Shown here: piece after piece, positions 60,621 to 64,000 of the stretch | Layout of the letters: each line of letters opens with the position of its first letter | Position numbering within the stretch: the stretch's first letter is position 1 | NCBI GenBank assembly: GCA_008360955.1 | Contig: LUCM01006436.1 | Location: 187,167-251,166 of the forward strand | DNA: 64,000 nucleotides | Direction of reading: 5' to 3' | Source of the DNA: Fasciolopsis buskii | Lineage: Eukaryota; Platyhelminthes; Trematoda; Plagiorchiida; Fasciolidae | Notes under the pieces: model-generated | Seen by the model: only the letters and a program-made list of their open reading frames with translations | Database searches by the model: none | What the model was told of the DNA's origin: nothing | Translations under genes and position numbers: made by a program

Positions 60621-63600
60621 TGAAAGTAACACTGTGAGTTACTTGGATGCATTTGCCAAGTGCTCAATCCCAGCCATCTTATGCAACTGCAGAATTGTCG
60701 CATGTGATTGTGTTTTGAGCTTGCGTACGACATTCAAACCTTTATACAGCTGTCGTCCCAGGGGTCAATTAGGATGATGAAAAGACGCGGATGCTTTCAT
60801 GCTTCTGAACTAAACAGGAAGTACAAGACCACATCCATTGATCGTCTTAGTGACATGTCTTTAGATAACGGGGCAGAGGCGTCAACCAAAACCAAGGATA
60901 CCTCAATGGTCTGTTCGCCTGCTGCCTCATACACCACTGTTTACCTGCCGGCTAACCAAATGAAACTAGAGTAGCGGTCCGTGAATAGCTATCATACAGG
61001 TAATGTGCCTGGCCAACTCCGATTACGTCCATTTTTGCTTACGTGCTGCGCACGACTCCTGAACAAACAATAATGATACCATCAAATTTTAGGCTTTCTT
61101 TTTAGTTTTACCATTAATTAGTGGGGATCCTTAAGTGTCGGACAATGTGCAGCAACTTGGAGATGTCTGCGTTCTGCCGTTGACAACACTTTACTAAAAT
61201 AATTAACAAGTCAATAAAGAGAAAACTTACCATCGGCAGGTTGGCTTAGATTTCAATTCCACAGGATTTGGGGCTTTGTTTGCTCGCATGTTAAAATATC
61301 ACTCTGTATTCACAAAATTCAAAAATTAAATTTTCCTGCATTTTCAGTGGCCGTTTGAAAAACAACATGCAACAAAAATAGATGGAACTACTTTCTGGTG
61401 ATGGAGATACGAAAGCCGCCGTGTTCGTGGTGACCAAGAGGTGTCTCTCCAAAACTTACCAGGTTCCACAGGATATCGCAGAGCAGCACCTTTTTTCCAG
61501 GAAGGATGTGTTTTGTGGCATGCTTGGGTGGCTTTCCTATTAATAAGAGAGGCTCTGGTAGGCAAGAAATCAGAAGTGAACCTGTTGCTGACAAATGTAC
61601 ACACGTACCTAGTTCACACTAGGACAACATAGAGAGAGGAAGTCAGCAGGGAGAATGGCCCAATTATTTGCACAAGCGAATATGGTGATAGTAATTGAGA
61701 AATTTATACCCCACAAACTTACTGGGACAGAGATAACTACGTGTAAAAAAACGGCGAGGGATTGGGCCATAACTCAACACATGGGTTAAGGTCAGGCCTA
61801 CTGCCTTCAATCTTTGGTCCGGTTATCAATAAACATGGAGATGAAATCCATATATTATGCTGTCACGTACCACTAAGCAGGAACTTTCTCGTACTGATTG
61901 CCTCCACAGTCGATTTCGGCCAAAAAAACGCTCCTGAAAACTGTACAGTATTTGTGAAAACCTGGACGCAGAAAACAGAAAGCCAACGCAGACCTCCTGG
62001 ACTGCCTCAGTGAAATGAAAATTGCAGAAAAGAAAACGAACTGGAAAAGATTAAGAAAAGCTTCCGTGAGCCTCGAGATAAATTTCTCCTACCCTAGAGG
62101 AAAAAGCAGGGCGGTTTACTCCAGTGACGGTCCCCGGGGCTTGAGGGTTAATGAAATATACTCATTGGGCAGGGAAACAAAAATCCTCTGAAACGAGTGA
62201 TGGAACACAGACAAATTTGCATAATAATTCGTCTAATGTGAAGGAGTCTACCAGAAAATGAACCCCACCAGTTTACATCGATATAAGAATACAAAGGAGG
62301 CATTTAAAAAGATTAGGCGTGCTCATGTCAAACAATGGAACAAAAATATATGGACACAATAGGACGAGAATCGTCTCTAGTCGATAGGTTGCAAGTGCCC
62401 ACCGGTCGGTTGGGGATCAATCAGTGGTGTCGGATTACCCTCTCTTTATGGTTAGGATCATCCAGTTCCAAGTAACAGCCAAGGGAAAGCAAAGGGCATT
62501 GAAAGAGCCAATCCCAAACTAGTGTCAAGGACTGAGCAAAATTCATTCAGCTCTCCTGGGCCCCTCAGCCAATATACTGAGAAGACCCATATGTGGTATT
62601 TTACAGGCCTTTGTGAGTGAGAGTATACTAAAAGTGAACTGTAAGTTATCAGTTATGGAAGCTGTCTCCGAGAGTGCTTGGCTTCCGTGACGGTTTGATT
62701 CTTCCATGTCGGGATAGGGAAAACCACAGAAATTAGGAGGATCAAGTGGGACAACATAATGAAATGTCACGAACTACAGGAACGGCTTAGCGTTACGTTT
62801 GGAATTGCTATATTTCATTTGGGCGCACAATTTTGAGGTCATGGTAGCAAGTAATCGTGAGAGACGGGGAAGGGGCGCAAATAAGTGGTTGACGTGTATG
62901 GAGATTGGGAAATTCCACTGAACAGAAACCAGCCTCTAATAGCCACTGGTCGCGAAGGACGGGCTGCGGTGGTCAAACATGGAGAGAAATTAGTTAGTGC
63001 CCTTCATTGGATTAAGTACGTAGAGGCTGGTATTACAGAAGACTATAACTGGGCCAAAAAGTAAGAGTCTGTTGTCCGAAAAACAGTGGGGAATTCTCCG
63101 GGTCTCAGCCTGCGGCATCCCTTGTGAAACCGGACGTATTTATCCCTCTGTAAAATTCGATGGTCAAGCCAAATTTGTAATTTCATTTAGGCATGAGGGT
63201 CGTTGCTTTAAATGGACATGACATGTCTCGATTGTTTGGAGGTTAACTACTAGAACGGTTGAGGAACCGAGGGGAAAGTTGTATACCAGAATGCGGAAGA
63301 CCTAAATCTGAACTCAGGGGCAGAAGTTTACTTTAGAGGTTGATATCATCGAGACGTATAAGAGCCTGAAGGGTTTGCCGGGTGGGACATTGACAGCATG
63401 TTCTGGCGAAGTTCCAAGGATAAAAGGCAAATTGACGGTAAACGGCTGGGAGAGTCCTGCTGAAGGTCAAATCTGCGTGCAAAATATCTCTGTAGTGGAG
63501 TTGGCAAGACATGAAAAATGCCTCTACCATAAACCGTAAGTACTGAAGGCGTAAGGGATCCCAAAACATCATTAAATAAGGTGAGGCAAAAATCGTTCCT

Positions 63601-64000
63601 GATATCAAAGTGCCAAGATGCAGGGACTCCAAAAAATTCCAGTGATACAATCTTGCTAGTGTGATATTGTAAAACAACAGCGCAATTATAATGCATGTTC
63701 CGTACTCTCAAATGTGAAGCGCGTTCTCCATTCCTTTTTAATTTCAGCGGATACTGGACTCCTGTAGCGAACGGAATTGTAAATGGAAAGGTAAAACGGA
63801 CAACGATTGCTGTCCAGGCCTGCGCTTAACATCGAAGAGTCGATGGGCCCTCAACTGGCCGTCGAGATCACTGCTATCCTACAAAAACTGAATTGAGCAC
63901 ACTTACCTTGATGGACCAAGGTGCAGTTTGGGCTAAAACTATGGAGGTTACATCGCTTGCATTAGCAAACCATTATGCGAAACTATTACAACGATGTTTA
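60621..64000. other. Right end of window, unassigned
   Basis: No gene I can support. From about 61.7 kb on, the plus strand is purine-rich. A plus-strand scrap at 63331-63420 (VDIIETYKSLKGLPGG) looks like the C-terminal region of a CR1/Jockey-like LINE (RGDxIETYKxLxG), but the flanks do not confirm it. Minus-strand frames at 63333-63711 (114 and 121 codons) overlap it and are more likely its complement than genes. Confidence 0.4.

Overview
The window looks like nuclear DNA of a parasitic flatworm (Platyhelminthes, Neodermata; trematode or cestode not resolved). Four things point there: one intron-rich protease gene whose 5' introns are only 32-41 nt while the others reach several kb; many decayed RTE-like and CR1/Jockey-like LINEs with flatworm-style reverse transcriptase blocks; decayed Ty3/Gypsy fragments; and a short repeat with a tRNA-like T arm. 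There is no operon structure or bacterial ribosome-binding-site pattern. Almost no long open frame is intact.

Layout. 47-2457: a long inverted repeat (arms about 325 bp) enclosing a decayed Ty3/Gypsy protease/reverse transcriptase fragment. 2458-4851: unassigned sequence holding the upstream region of the next gene. 4852-25030: the only gene I can reconstruct fully, a nine-exon plus-strand cathepsin F-like papain-family cysteine protease of 458 codons plus stop. It has a signal peptide, a four-cysteine cystatin-like prodomain, an I29 propeptide and a C1A peptidase domain with the Gln, Cys, His and Asn active-site residues all present. Its nine exons close into one frame with consistent phases. 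The large introns carry at least four RTE fragments, tRNA-like SINE copies, microsatellites and a second long inverted repeat. 25031-33489: 3' UTR with two AATAAA signals, then mostly unassigned sequence. 33490-35603: a decayed CR1/Jockey-like LINE ending in an ACAAT-rich tail. 37440-37800: another LINE reverse transcriptase scrap. 51590-54600: a third decayed LINE (endonuclease, reverse transcriptase, C-terminal region). 59640-60620: a decayed Ty3/Gypsy RNase H-tail/integrase segment. The remaining stretches hold frames I do not recognise.

The window is thus one complete secreted or lysosomal protease gene embedded in, and enlarged by, retroelement debris. The most informative observations are the exon structure of that gene (three to four nano-introns separating prodomain exons, multi-kb introns elsewhere), its inhibitor-like prodomain, the near-identical inverted repeat arms around an old Gypsy core, and a 49-bp stem-loop repeat kept almost identical at two places with unrelated flanks. 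I found no convincing wholly new gene system. All family calls come from reading motifs by eye; no alignment or search was run.
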